Of a stretch of 64,000 bases of DNA, positions 32,701-43,322 are shown in pieces (the stretch's first letter is position 1; each line of letters begins with the position of its first letter). The stretch lies in the NCBI GenBank assembly GCA_003290165.1, contig QNQO01000197.1:1144001-1208000 (forward strand), in the 5' to 3' direction. The translations under genes and the position numbers were made by a program. The notes beneath the pieces were generated by a model that was given only the letters and a program-made list of their open reading frames with translations, did not search any database and was not told where the DNA came from. This DNA is from Berberis thunbergii. Its lineage: Eukaryota; Streptophyta; Magnoliopsida; Ranunculales; Berberidaceae.

Positions 32701-33819
32701 CACGCTAAGCAAATTATTCTTCAGTTCTGGAACAAAGTAAACTTCAGAAATCACCTGCTTGACTCCTCCAATCTCCAATCTTACACTTCCTTTCCCCGTG
32801 ACTGCCATTCTTGTATCATTTCCAAGCTTGACAGTGTGCCGAAAGCTTTGATCCAGGTGTGAAAACCACATCTTGTTTCCACACATATGATTCGAACATC
32901 CTGAATCAAGAAACCACACACCATCTCTTTTTGAATCTTGCTTCTCCACATATGACATCAAGAGCAGCTCTTCCTCTTCATTTAGCTCCACAAAGTTGGC
33001 TTTGCTTTCCAAACTCGGACACTCGTACTGGAAATGCCCCAATTTGTGACATTTATAACACTCCACAAGAGCTTTGTCAAAAGATCTTCCTCTGCCTCTT
33101 CCACGTCCTCTGTATGTACCACATCCCCTTCCACTGCCTCCAAGTCTTTCATCACTAACAACAGCTTTTAAAGCCTGATCTTCTTCTCTATCCAACCTCT
33201 TAAACTTTTGCTCGTGCACAGACAAAGAACTTTGCAGTTCATCAATCGACATGGCACGTGTATCTCTTGCCTCTTCTATCAACACCACCACATAGGTGAA
33301 CCGCTCTGTCAGAGTCCTTAGAATCTTCTCCACCACCATAGAGTCAGGCATCGCCTCTCCATTGCTCTTCATCCGATTCGCTACAGTCAACACCTTAGCA
33401 AAGAACTCCTTGATCGTCTCTCCGTTCTTCATCTCCAACACCTCAAATTCCCTTCTCAAGGTGTTGAGAAGGGACCTTTTCACTCTCTCATTGCCACCAA
33501 ACTTGCTTTTCAAGGAATCCCAGACGATTTTGGAGGTACGTTTGTCCAGAATCTGCTCAAAGGTCACACGATCTATGGCTTGGTACAGATAGTGCTTGAC
33601 TCTGTGGTCCTTCATCTTTGCGTCATCTAGCTACACCTGCTGTGCGTTGGTCAACTCTTCGAAACCATTCTCTACCAGGCTCCATAGCCCTTTGGCTCTC
33701 AGCAGATTCTCCATCAGCTCACTCCAATGGTCGTAGTGATGACCATCAAAATGAGGAATCTTTGTGAGACTATCTTCATTATTTTCTTCACTCATTTTCC
33801 TCTCTTTGTTTTCTAACAA
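29782..33819 (-). pseudogene. Copia gag-pol with scattered stops
   Basis: Starts at 33819. A stop at 33631-33633 splits gag (WSELMENLLRAKGLWSLVE / KHYLYQAIDRVTFEQIL) in the same frame. The piece 33615-32314 has the zinc knuckle CYKCHKLGHFQYEC, protease WFLDSGCSNHMCG and pre-integrase HLWHCRFGHLNYKSL. Integrase continues in changed frames with SLRTDRGGEF and GVAEGRNRTIMN, so Asp and Glu catalytic positions are still readable. RT is in two pieces (31515-31045, 30963-30427) with the catalytic YVDD ([13 protein letters not shown]). A TGA near 30418 replaces the Arg of SLRYL. RNase H (YTDSDYAGDLDDRRSTSGY) ends at 29782. I do not assign a copia lineage. Confidence 0.92.
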
Positions 33820-33864
33820 CCTCGCAACTCTTCTCTATTCTCTCTATTATCAGGCCCAGTGGTG

Positions 33865-33878
33865 GCTCTGATACCAAA
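33865..33878 (-). other. Primer-binding site of copia element
   Basis: The minus strand reads TGGTATCAGAGCCA just inside the 5' LTR. It is complementary to initiator methionine tRNA and is the usual copia primer site. Confidence 0.9.
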
Positions 33879-33879
33879 C

Positions 33880-34162
33880 TGTAGGATATCAAAGGTCTCA
33901 AACAAACTCAGAAGTAGTAGAGTGAATGAAACTCTGATATATAAATTAATTGAAAGCAAAGTATTGGCTTAAATAGCCTTACAACCACGTCTGAAAAACA
34001 AGAATAAGATCCATGATTAACAACCCTATAATCATGAACCACTACTAGTTAAAAAATCCAAAGCAGTAACTTAGTCCTATAGACTAGGTCTTATTGAAAC
34101 AGAATCAAAACAACCCGAAGAAACAACGTGCTTCTTCAACAAGACACTGACTAATTCAAACA
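33880..34162 (-). repeat. 5' LTR of copia element
   Basis: 283 bp, the partner of 29466-29748, and bordered outside by CACCA. Confidence 0.92.
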
Positions 34163-34927
34163 CACCAATCTTACATGGCAGGTTTGATATGATTAGTTTC
34201 TGGGGTGTAAAAGATGTCTTTGCTTTGAATTTTTGTGAAGTGATGGGTACAGTACATGTGGGGAGGGTGAATAAGAGTTTGAGATTTGAATTGATTAATA
34301 TATTTACCAATTATTTTGAGACAAATTGGTATTGTATAGTATTTACAGAACATTATTGAGGTCGTAAGTGAATGTTTTGGTGTCCTTTGGGGACTTCATT
34401 TGATTAGAGTGGAGTTGGTTTCTACAGTTGTGATTAGACGACCCAAGGAAGTCTGATCTAATCTAAACAATAGCCATCCAATTCGAATGTAAATACCCCC
34501 ACACCCTAAATTTCATCTTCTAATTCTCTTGCTTTATTTCTTGTGAAGGGAGTGCTTTTAAGGAAGTATTGTTGAAATGAATGGAGGAGTCTCGGAGGAG
34601 TCGCACTAGAGAAGAGTTGCAATGGAATAGAATAGTCATAGCCAAGGAGTTGCAATGGAAGAGGAATCGCAGTAGAGGAGTCGTCAATTACAAATTTTTG
34701 AATGAAGAAAAGAAACCTAGATAATTTAATTTAATGTGTTTTTTTTAAATGTTCGGTCCGGGCCGGTTAACCGATGATTTTCTAAAACCAGAATCGAGAA
34801 TCGAACCGAAATTTCGGCCCGGTTCGGTCTTTAGGATCGAACATTAAAATAACAATTACAAAACTGGATTGGACTGAATCGATCGGTTCGGTTTAATCCG
34901 GTTTTTTCGATCTAAAATGCCCAGCTC

Positions 34928-35236
34928 TAAGAGGAAGTTTTCTTGTGCGATATGTACTCTAGTATATTATTCCTAGTGGGAAGTGGATAGCTGCTGTAAT
35001 TGTTTGTCTAAAGCTGATCCTCGAGATACTTGCCTTAGCAGGGCTTACGGGTATTGAGAATTGCTGTGAGACGTGTGGGCTTAGCAAACTGTAATAGTTC
35101 GGATTCGTTTGACGGACTGCATTGGGCGAGCTTAGAACCACTTGAGGCAGATCATTGACGTTGGGGCTTGTAATTCTTCGAGATTATCATGACACTATAT
35201 GACTCAAAGATGTGACCGTTTTGATATATATCATCA
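34928..35236 (-). repeat. 5' LTR of element B, outer part
   Basis: The alignment with the 3' LTR resumes at TAAGAGGAAGTT and runs to the end ATATATCATCA. It lacks the 32-bp duplication of the 3' LTR. GGAAC follows, the probable partner of GTAAC at 20354. Confidence 0.88.
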
Positions 35237-35241
35237 GGAAC

Positions 35242-35878
35242 AATCGTATGATGAGTGTGGAGTACTAATGAAGGTGGTGGAGTTGTCATCGTGATGAGTA
35301 CGGTGGTTGTGGCAAAAATGGTGGTGATTGTAATATTTATGAAGGAGTTGAAAGTTAAGACTTCAAGAAAGAGAAGATGATCAAAGTTTTGCAAATCCCA
35401 AATTCTAGAGAGCCAAGCTAGGAGCGCCAGGCCTGGCTCGCTACCCTCCATTATACTGAAGATGATTATAATTTTCCATCTTTAATGCTAGGCACTTTCT
35501 CCTATAACGAATTTAAATTTCAACAACCGGTTTTAGTAAATTCAACACAGACATTGAATGGTAGCCATCAATATCATCCCCCATCCGCATGGTGGCTTTT
35601 TTCCAAGTGAGAGATGGGTCTCCAAGATGTAGATTGATTGCATCGAAGGGCGTTGGACACTAGAAACATACCACCCACAAGTTCCAAAATTGATTCCAAC
35701 CCTCCGAACCATCTTTCCTTCCATTCATCAGTTTTTTTTCAGTTAAATTTCACCACCACCTTCCCTAAGGAAATAGTAAAGTAATACCGACCAACCTTCG
35801 TTTGCTCATCTGTAAACGCAACTCTCTCTCTCTTCGAATCCCTATTTCTCTCTTTCTCTCTCACGTAATCTCCAAGTC
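35242..35878. other. Upstream region and probable 5' UTR of the plastid protein gene
   Basis: 35242-35340 is GGTGGT-rich, like the sequence left of element B, as expected for one target locus split by the insertion. 35530-35720 shows no known feature. From about 35818 the plus strand is CT-rich (CTCTCTCTCTCTTCG), typical of a plant 5' UTR, and leads to the ATG at 35879. I do not see a clear TATA box. Confidence 0.45.
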
Positions 35879-38800
35879 ATGGCGGAGTCCTCTGCTCTCT
35901 GTTCATCCCCCTTTCCTCCCTTCCCAACCTTCTCCCGCTCAAAGAGATCACCATCTTCAACTAAAAGACCCACCTTTCCTTCTTTCACTATTAAACCCCC
36001 ATTGACGGTGAGATGCAGCGCTAAGAATTCCAAAGGAGGCGGCGGTGGGTATCTTTTCGGCGACGATTCATTTGGGTTATATCCATGGGAATCCCATTCT
36101 GCCTCCTCAGCTGATGGAGATGGATGTAATGTTTCTTCAATCTCTCTTCTTTCTACTTGTTACTTTAATGGGTTTCTCTTGATCTTCATGTTGTTAAGTG
36201 TTTGGTTTGATTTATATGGGTGGATGTCAAGTGTTTGTGGAATTTCACCACACCCCATGTTGTAATTTGGGTAAATTTCATCAATTTATGCATGAAGTTT
36301 TGATCATGTTGGTGAAATTCAATAGAAAATTGTGGGTGTTGATGAATAACTAATATTTAGGGATTTGTATGCAAGCTTTTTAGAGATTTATTTGACAATT
36401 AGAGCTTCTTAGATCATGATATTAGGGCAAATTGTGTTGTATGAATTTGCATTGCTTATAGTTATCTCAAATGACATAAAAGTTTGCTTATGAAATTATC
36501 CCCAAATGGATCTGGCACGAAGAGCTCAAGGAATAATTTTAATTTCATTGGTAGTGACAACAATGTAACTTATTTGCTTGCAGTGAGTTTTCTTTTAATG
36601 TTTCATCATTTTCTTCATTCTGATTGGCCACCCTTTTCAATTGCGGAGACTTGTGACTTCCTTGTATACTCCTTTCCAGCTTTTCTCATACTTGGCATAC
36701 CCATTTTAAGGATTGTGAGAATGATGAATTTTACCTTCTTTGACTGCCATCGAACATTGCCTGCGATTTCTCGCATTGTCCGCCATTCTTCAAGTACTTA
36801 GTTTAACTTAATTAGCTTGTTTAGGGACACCAAAACATGGATTAGGAACACACCAGCTTGTGTAAAATCAGATATGGGGTATCCAAAACTGTTCTAAACC
36901 AGAACGGCTTTACAAAGAAAGACTGCTTTGGAAATGACAGGCAATCTAGATTGAGATTGGTCAATGATGGAGAGGAAGCTTCATTGCCTCTCTCATTTCA
37001 GATTTATGAGAACATTTTTTAATAACTGCAAATCTTTAGGGTTGCAGCTTTTCTCCTCCCTTCTTTAACCCAACACCTAAAGCAGGGAATTATGTCCTTT
37101 TTACGATTGCCAAATGGAATCCTCCAAAATGTCAAAGTTGAAAACTTTAGTTTTTATTGTTTGCTTCCCCTGCCTGCCTTTATTTTGCATGGTCAGTGTT
37201 GGTTCTCCAATACCAAGCTTACAATGTGAAGATGCCAGACTCTTCCATATTGGAGCTAGGTGCCATTCTTTGTTTTTCCATCTCATTCTGAGGAAGGATT
37301 TAATCCCACGCCTGCACAACTTTTATCGACTACTTATTGCAAAAGACAATCTGCTTAGTCAACAAGATGTCGAACATATTTATATAGTTGATGGACAGAG
37401 GAAATAATGCTGCACTTTATCTTTAAACTTAGAGTTGGAAGCGAAAGGATCACATTTGGGAATCATCACACAATCTAGGTGGTGATCTTGTGTTATCTTA
37501 CTAAAACATCGATACTATGTTGGAGAATTGGTGCTACAACATATTACTCTTCCCGTTCACTCTCTTGGCATATTTGGCTACTTAAACTATGTCACTTATG
37601 ATGTGATGGGTTCAGTGGAAGCTTAAAAAATTTACAACTTGAATAAATTCTCAAAAACTCAAAACTAAATTGAATTCATCCTTATGATTAAGCCTATTTA
37701 AATAAAAGAATATCTATACCTAAACCTGATGTCTAATTGGACTTCTGATCCTACTCGGGCTTATAATGGATCGGCCCATTATTTTAATAATAGTATACAA
37801 ATAAGTACAATATTCTAATATTCCATCATAATGTGTCTACAAGTACATCTTTCTTATGCATAGCTCCTTTTTTCTTTAATAAATTCCAGGCTTTCTTGTT
37901 GATCAATGAGAATTGATGGCTATGAATGGATTTGCAGATATTCAATGGGTCCAAGAGGATACAGTCACACTTTTTACTACTGATGGGCTGATACGCATCG
38001 GTGGATCTATGGTCCCACGGCAAATTACTTCTTTAGAGGTATGCTACATTCATCTTCACATTTGATATACTGTTTAGTCATCCTTCATATTGTCCTTAAA
38101 TAGAAAGGGTGCGACTTTGAGATACTTGAAATTGTCGTCTCTTTTGGTGATTTAAGTGTTTCTTAGAAATGCGATTGTGAGGAACTTCAGTTTTAGTTCC
38201 TTACTTCCTTATTCCCATTCCCTAAAATGATTCCTGTAGTCTAATGATATGATTTTATTCATAATTTTAGGGTTTAGAAAAGCTCGGGTTATAATGGAGT
38301 TTAAATTGTTAGTCAGCTTGTTTTGTACTTGTAAGTTTTGAATTGATTATACAAAACGTTTTTTCACATGGAATGAAACATGACTTGGCATGTCTGATGA
38401 GAATTTATTTATTTTTGTTCAAGAAGCAAGTCCGGTCAAAGAATTCCCAAAGATTACAGAGACATGAGAGTGATTATATGGACCCCAATCAGGAACTTTG
38501 TCTTGGTGCACTCTTTGATATTGCAGCAACAAATGTAAGCAATCATTATGTTGTATTTTTCACTGCTCCTCCATTATATCTGTGATGATGTGTTGGGGCA
38601 ATGTGCTATTTAATTATTGTTTATTATCGTAGGGACTTGATTTGGGAAGAAGACTTTGTATATTTGGTTTTTGTCGGTCCATAGAGATGCTAAGTGATGT
38701 TGTTGAAGACACAGTCTTGGAGTTTGGCGGAGAGGTAAGTTATTGAATGGATGTATCTTAAGTTAAAGATCATTGCTTCAAGTTAGTTTTGTTTGATTGT

Positions 38801-39902
38801 GGGTTTGCATATGTTTTCCTATTTGTCTATTGGTTAAAGCTAGCTGATTAAAAATGCTCAGAAACAGGCAATTCCAGAATTTAAAACATGTTATAAGTTG
38901 GTAATTGTCAGATCAGCTTCTCTCTTTATCTGAGCCACTCCCCCTGGAGATCGGTAGCACAGTTTTGGGTGGAAAATCTAGTTCTACTTATTCTAATATG
39001 TATTCTATTGTTTAAATTGTGTATTTCTGGTCTGTTTGATCACATTTAGATTGTGATTTAACTTGCACATACACGTTTATTAGATTTTTGGTTTCCCATG
39101 CTAAAGTTATACAACACAAACTTATTCAAGTTAGTCATTGGCTTTTTATTGTAGTCAACTCATTTCAACTTTGTAAGTATATATATTATACAGATTAATG
39201 TACTATATGTATATAGTTTATCTGTCTGCACAGAGGCAACGACCTAAGTTTTTGCACATGCTACAAATCAGCTCTACTGGGCTTTGACCATTTAGATTTG
39301 AGCATATGCATAACAACAAGGTTAAAACTCCTGAAAATTGATCATATTTGAATTTCCTAGTCAGTAATTTAAAATTCCCCAGATAAGCCTATTGAGCTGA
39401 ATTCAAATGTGTGTATAAGGTATCATGCTGTGGACTTGTCTCGGATGGAGTCGTGTATTCATTTGCTCTATTTACACTATACACTTAAGAGAATAAAGAT
39501 TGATAGGAACCAATTTTTTATGTTTTGGGAGCCATTCTTCTCCCAAGTATCTATCAGAAGAAGACATTGTTGCTTTGGTGCCAGTTGTTTAAAGGTCGCA
39601 TTTCTGATCGTTTCAGCTTTTAGCACAACCATTTTTTTTTTTTCCTGTTCAACTTATATAGAAAACTCAAAAGTGGGTTAAATTTCATTCTCTTCAGTTT
39701 AATGGGCTTATTGATATCTTTTATACTTCAGGTTCTGGCAGCAAAGAAGGCAAGCACAGGTGGATTGCAAGAAAGACTTACCATGTCTGTAGCAGTGCCT
39801 CTGCTGTGGGGTGTTCCTCCTGCTTCTGATACACTCCACCTAGCGGTCCGTAGCGGAGGAGGAATTGTTGATAAGATCTACTGGCAATGGGACTTTTTGT
39901 GA
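35879..39902 (+). CDS. Conserved plastid-targeted plant protein of unknown function (5 exons)
   Basis: My exon model is 35879-36125, 37938-38038, 38424-38534, 38633-38734 and 39732-39902. All introns are GT-AG, phases join cleanly, and the product is 243 residues. The first 50 residues are Ser/Pro-rich with few acidic residues and end in VRCSAK, a typical chloroplast transit peptide and cleavage context. The mature part has IQWVQEDTVTLFTTDGLIRI, then LGALFDIAATNGLDLGRRL, CIFGFCRSIEMLSDVVEDTV and VAVPLLWGVPPASDTLHLAV, ending IVDKIYWQWDFL. I recognise this as a conserved land-plant protein without an assigned role and see no catalytic motif. The acceptor of exon 3 could also be 3 bases further (38427). 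Intron 1 is 1.8 kb. No stop or frame break is seen, so the gene looks intact. Confidence 0.82.
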
Positions 39903-40449
39903 GATCAGCAGAAAGTCCTTCAACCCCATTTGTGCATTGTGTATATAAATTGTTACTTTGTGTACAAAACCCAAATGTTGCATCTAATGTGAATCTTTGT
40001 GCAAAAAAAATTTAATTTCATCCGACATTTTTCATGGTGATGGTTGTTTAAGTTGGGCTGTCCTCATGTGTGATTGATGAGATTAGTGCGCCAAGCACAC
40101 CCACATACATTCATAAACCATAAGTTTAAATTGGATGAGTGAAACGATTAAAGCCAAATAGAATTGGGGATCCATCATCTGTAAAATTACATCTCTGCCT
40201 GTGGTCTTGCAGGTGCGAAGCACTTACATAGTCTTGCAGAGACCGAACACTTACCTAGACATAGTCTGAATACCAAAACAAACTACAAACGAAACAAACT
40301 ACCAACATTATAATGCCAAACATCATAGAAACAGAGTTTCAGAATTTGCTATTAAAGTCGATTTCATGTTTAAATTTTGCATTACAATGCCAATGTTTGC
40401 ATAGAGGAGGATATAAAGGGATATTGATGAACTCCCAAACAACGTCGTA
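39903..40449. other. 3' flank of the plastid gene
   Basis: This holds the presumed 3' UTR (to roughly 40010) and then non-coding sequence leading into the convergent kinase pseudogene. Much of it is repeated at 63170-63640. Confidence 0.5.
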
Positions 40450-41408
40450 TATGACCACTATCTTCACCGTTGTTGCTCCACCAGATGGGTGAGTCATGCT
40501 ATATCCCAAGCGGATGGGTCGTGGAATGGGATAACAACTTCTGAATAAGGGATGTTTCACTGCCTCCATGACTATTGGTCTTTTGCATGGATCCCACGAA
40601 CATAGCAATTGAATCAGGCTCCTTGCATCCTCGCTCGCTCATGGCATTAGTGAAGGCAATGCCATTCTATCAAATTGAGGAAATAGAAAATTAAAGGTGT
40701 TTGCAAGTTGAATACCCTCAGCCCATGAATTCCGGTTTGAAGTACCCCAAACTTGACGTATCTTGCACATCTCGTCCAATTCACTTGAACCAGGAAAGAG
40801 AAGATTCAACATGAACAATTCACCGATTATAGCTCCCATGGCTCACATATCGATGGCTGAATTATAATTCGGCAACTTGAGTATCACGTCAGGAGCTCTA
40901 TACCATCGCGTCGTGATATATTCAGTAAATGGAGGTCGAGATGAATTTCTCGAAACATACCCAAATTCGCTATTTTGATTATGTCACCTCTAAGCAATAT
41001 GTTTTCTGGCTTGAGGTTGCGATGAAAATAACCATGTGCATGCATATAAAGCAGTGCATGAAAAAGATGGAAAGACCAATGCCGAATTTTGTCCTCTGAT
41101 AACAAACATCATCTTTTGTTGCGAATAATGATCTCTAGCAGGTTTACTTGCATCAACTTGAAAACCATGCACAAACTTTCTCTACATTACAAGAAGAGAT
41201 GCTGAAGTTTGATGATGTTAGGATGGTTTCTCATCCTCACCAGTGAAGCAATTTCCCTCGACTTCATACAATCTTTCACATTCATTGAACGATCCCTCTT
41301 TTTCAAAAAATTTATCACAACAACTTCTCCAATAAGTTCATTTACAGCTTGCCAAACAATGGCATAGCTTCCTTCACCCAACTTTTTGAGAATTTGGTAA
41401 TTATCCGT
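40450..41408 (-). pseudogene. Intronless pseudogene of a MAK/MHK-type protein kinase
   Basis: A whole kinase domain can be followed on the minus strand in about 960 bases without introns: YQILKKLGEGSYAIVW, NIIKLQHLFL, LLYMHAHGYFHRNLKPENIL, FTEYITTRWYRAPDVIL (in another frame), MGAIIGELFMLNLLFPGSSE and LCSWDPCKRP. The order and the TEY activation loop fit the MAK/RCK group of CMGC kinases, whose plant genes usually have many introns. Key residues are gone: the ATP-binding Lys region reads VVVINFL, HRD is HRN, and DFG is NLG. Stops and frameshifts occur near 41185, 41110, 40885 and 40625. A retrocopied, dead gene is the simplest reading. I did not see a poly(A) remnant. Confidence 0.8.
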
Positions 41409-41644
41409 TAGTGTTTGTTGTCTGATGTCTCTTTCTGTCTATTTCTATTGGTATTTGTTAGAACAAGGCACTCAATGATATTCGATGACCGAAGTTCATG
41501 TATCGAAGTGTCTTGATGAGAAATCAAGTTCAACTGATTTTGGACAGATCATCAGAAGGAAACCTGATTTTCTTGCAAAAACTTGGAGTAACTCGCATGT
41601 TCTGACAAGTTCAACTTGATCCAATTTTGATGACTCTGAACTTT

Positions 41645-41704
41645 ATATAGCTTTAAAATGTTACTATTTTTAAGTTGTTACAAATATGTCAATTTGGTGT
41701 AGTG
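41645..41704. mobile_element. End fragment of a CACTA-type MITE
   Basis: The stretch AAGTTGTTACAAATATGTCA then ATTTGGTGTAGTG is the reverse complement of the left end of the MITE at 48751-49052, with few changes. The other end is not seen here, so this is a fragment. Confidence 0.55.
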
Positions 41705-41734
41705 AGAAGGCATGATAAATTTTCAAATAAAATG

Positions 41735-41865
41735 AAAAAAATCTAATTGTCGAGGAAAACAGCGAGGGACCCCACAGGGGGAGGGGGGGGACCGTTGGAG
41801 GGATGGACGGCTCCCCCTTCCCTCGCTATTTTCCTCGCTGCTTTCATCGACAATTAGACGGGTTC
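41735..41865. mobile_element. Snap-back Mutator-like MITE, copy 1
   Basis: A 131-bp near-palindrome. The left arm has TCTAATTGTCGAGGAAAACA and the right arm, on the minus strand, has TCTAATTGTCGATGAAAGCA. It is flanked by an exact 9-bp duplication, AATAAAATG, at 41726-41734 and 41866-41874. A 9-bp duplication suits the Mutator superfamily. Related copies lie at 42943 and 62622. Confidence 0.8.
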
Positions 41866-41874
41866 AATAAAATG

Positions 41875-42933
41875 AAACAAATACTTCAAGACAAGTTTTT
41901 TGTACAATAAATTCTACTAATTTTTAAGCAATACTTAAACCAATTTTGAATGTAAAACATTATATATCTCATTTCCCTACATTCTAATAAGAAAAATATC
42001 AATTTGGAGCCCTAATGACCATCAAATCCGCATTCGCAATTACCTTCATTACCAATGGACAAACTAAACGATTAATGCAAAAAAAACATAAACAATTATA
42101 CTTTAAAGATGGAAACAAATACACAAATGCACACAAGCAAACAATGGATGACTCACTTACAATCCAAACAAAAAATCTAAACCCAAAGATAAAATGAATG
42201 ACTCACTTACAAAAGAGTTAGAGTCGCAAGAGATATGCGTTTTGCACTTTGAGAGGTGACATTTTTGAGCTGTTGCGTTTTGGAGAGTTTGAGGGTTTCG
42301 ATATGTAAGGGTTTCGATTTTAAGAGATTTTTGAGAGAGATTGATGAGATTTGTAAGAGATTTGAGTGTGGGGAGAGATTTGAAAGTACGAGAGGAAGGA
42401 ATTTCGAATGGAAAAAGGAAAAATCGTTTGTTTATTTAAATGGTAAAGAGAAAAAAATTAGAATTTTTATTTATATAAATGTTGTGTGAAAGAAAATGGT
42501 GCTGCGAAAATGAAAATGGTGATGTGGGTGAACAGAAATAGAAATTTGTGGTACGGAGCAGTGGCTCCGTATAGTCAAGTACTTGTATAGATCAACAAAC
42601 AATTCAGCTTCTATATAAACAAACACTTCAGCTTCTAGAAGTTTCATCTTCATCATCAATTGAACACGCGCAGAGTCACGTTGATGATCTCTCGAGCTGA
42701 GAGAGAGAGAGAGAGAACGCAACCATACGAGTTAGTTACGCCAGCTAGGATTATTGTTGCCACGTCATCCAACTGCAATTAAGGCAAAATGCTGTAATAA
42801 ACAAGCATACCCGCTTCGCTTCACTTCCGTTGAAATTGAATTTGAAATTGAAATTTGGTTGAAAACAAAAGGGTTTGAGATCCGGTCCGGTTCCCTCCAC
42901 TCCCAACATGTTTCCTCTTCACCAAGTCTCTAT
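41875..42933. other. Intergenic stretch upstream of the CCCH gene
   Basis: No gene is called. 42240-42420 is rich in GAGATTTG-like runs and has an open frame (42256-42489) without a recognisable domain. A short GA microsatellite lies at about 42697-42716. The last 150 bases probably include upstream promoter sequence of the CCCH gene. Confidence 0.45.
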
Positions 42934-42942
42934 ATATATATA

Positions 42943-43131
42943 CAGTTATTCTATGCGTCGAGGGAAAGGGCGAGGAAACCAGCGAGGTAAACGAGGTGGC
43001 GGGGGGTGAACCGTTCACCCCCTCGAGATGCGCGCGCGGAAAATATCTCGAGGGGGTGAACGGTTCACCCCCCGCCACCTCATTTACCTCGCTGGTTTCC
43101 TCGCTCTTTCCCTCGACATTTAGAATTTCTG
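42943..43131. mobile_element. Snap-back Mutator-like MITE, copy 2, in the CCCH gene promoter
   Basis: A 189-bp near-perfect palindrome with long arms (GAGGTGGCGGGGGGTGAACC and its complement) around a short centre near 43037. The terminal repeats are CAGTTATTCTATGCGTCGAG and, on the minus strand, CAGAAATTCTAAATGTCGAG. It is flanked by ATATATATA at 42934-42942 and 43132-43140, a 9-bp duplication. It lies less than 200 bp upstream of the CCCH start codon. Confidence 0.82.
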
Positions 43132-43140
43132 ATATATATA
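43131..43140 (+). promoter_or_regulatory. Possible TATA box of the CCCH gene
   Basis: GATATATATA lies about 30 bases before a CT-rich start-like region (TTGTCTCTCTCC near 43160). The motif is the right copy of the MITE's target duplication; the left copy, 42931-42942, is now 189 bp further away. The choice is inference from position and sequence only. Confidence 0.35.
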
Positions 43141-43322
43141 ACACTTCTTCATTTCTCGTTGTCTCTCTCCTAAACACTCTCTCTTCTCTTCATCTGCAAG
43201 TCTTCAGGTGAGTTTCTTCTTCTTCACATCTCCACCAAACCTTGTCACATTTAAGTTTCTCTAACCATCTTAATTTTGCTCTGTTTCTTGATACAGAGAA
43301 GAAAAAGAGGAAGAAGAAGAAG

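Larger units (their letters stand above)
29466..34162 (-). mobile_element. Ty1/copia retrotransposon, structurally complete
   Basis: Two 283-bp LTRs (33880-34162 as 5', 29466-29748 as 3') flank a 4.1-kb interior. The exact 5-bp target duplication CACCA is at 29461-29465 and 34163-34167. On the minus strand LTR ends are TGTTTGAATTAG and GATATCCTACA. My hand alignment of the LTRs shows 8 substitutions and 2 one-base gaps in about 282 aligned positions, under 3 percent. It encodes gag, protease, integrase, RT and RNase H in copia order, but several stops and frameshifts make it inactive now. Confidence 0.95.
29202..34927. mobile_element. Insertion splitting the Tat LTR; ends resemble a hAT-type element
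   Basis: After this block is removed the LTR lacks 127 bp (positions 20595-20721 of the intact copy), so insertion came with a deletion. The right end, on the minus strand, starts TAGAGCTGGGCATTTTAGAT followed by CGGTTCGG-rich sequence. The left end is also rich in GGTCGGTCCGGTCTCGG. GGTTCGG-rich ends after a TAGAGCTGGGCA start are common in plant hAT-type elements. The left terminus itself seems lost. A copia element sits inside. The flanks 29202-29460 and 34168-34740 show no gene. Confidence 0.45.
20359..35236 (-). mobile_element. Tat-lineage element B, non-autonomous, with nested insertion
   Basis: This is a minus-strand element. Its 3' LTR is 20359-21062, and its 5' LTR is split into 28966-29201 and 34928-35236 by a 5.7-kb insertion. 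LTR ends are TGATG...CATCA. Flanking pentamers GTAAC (20354-20358) and GGAAC (35237-35241) match at 4 of 5. Reading on the minus strand: primer-binding site, gag, protease, an unassigned stretch, about 128-bp tandem repeats, then an ORF on the opposite (plus) strand. I see no RT, RNase H or integrase, so mobility would need proteins from another element. Confidence 0.85.

Noticed and set aside
35542..35724. 60-aa minus-strand frame upstream of the plastid gene
   Set aside because: No domain or homologue recognised, and no start context or neighbour support; likely chance.
36484..36801. 105-aa frame in intron 1 of the plastid gene
   Set aside because: Exons 1 and 2 join in phase without it, the reading has no recognisable domain, and it is not needed for the conserved protein.
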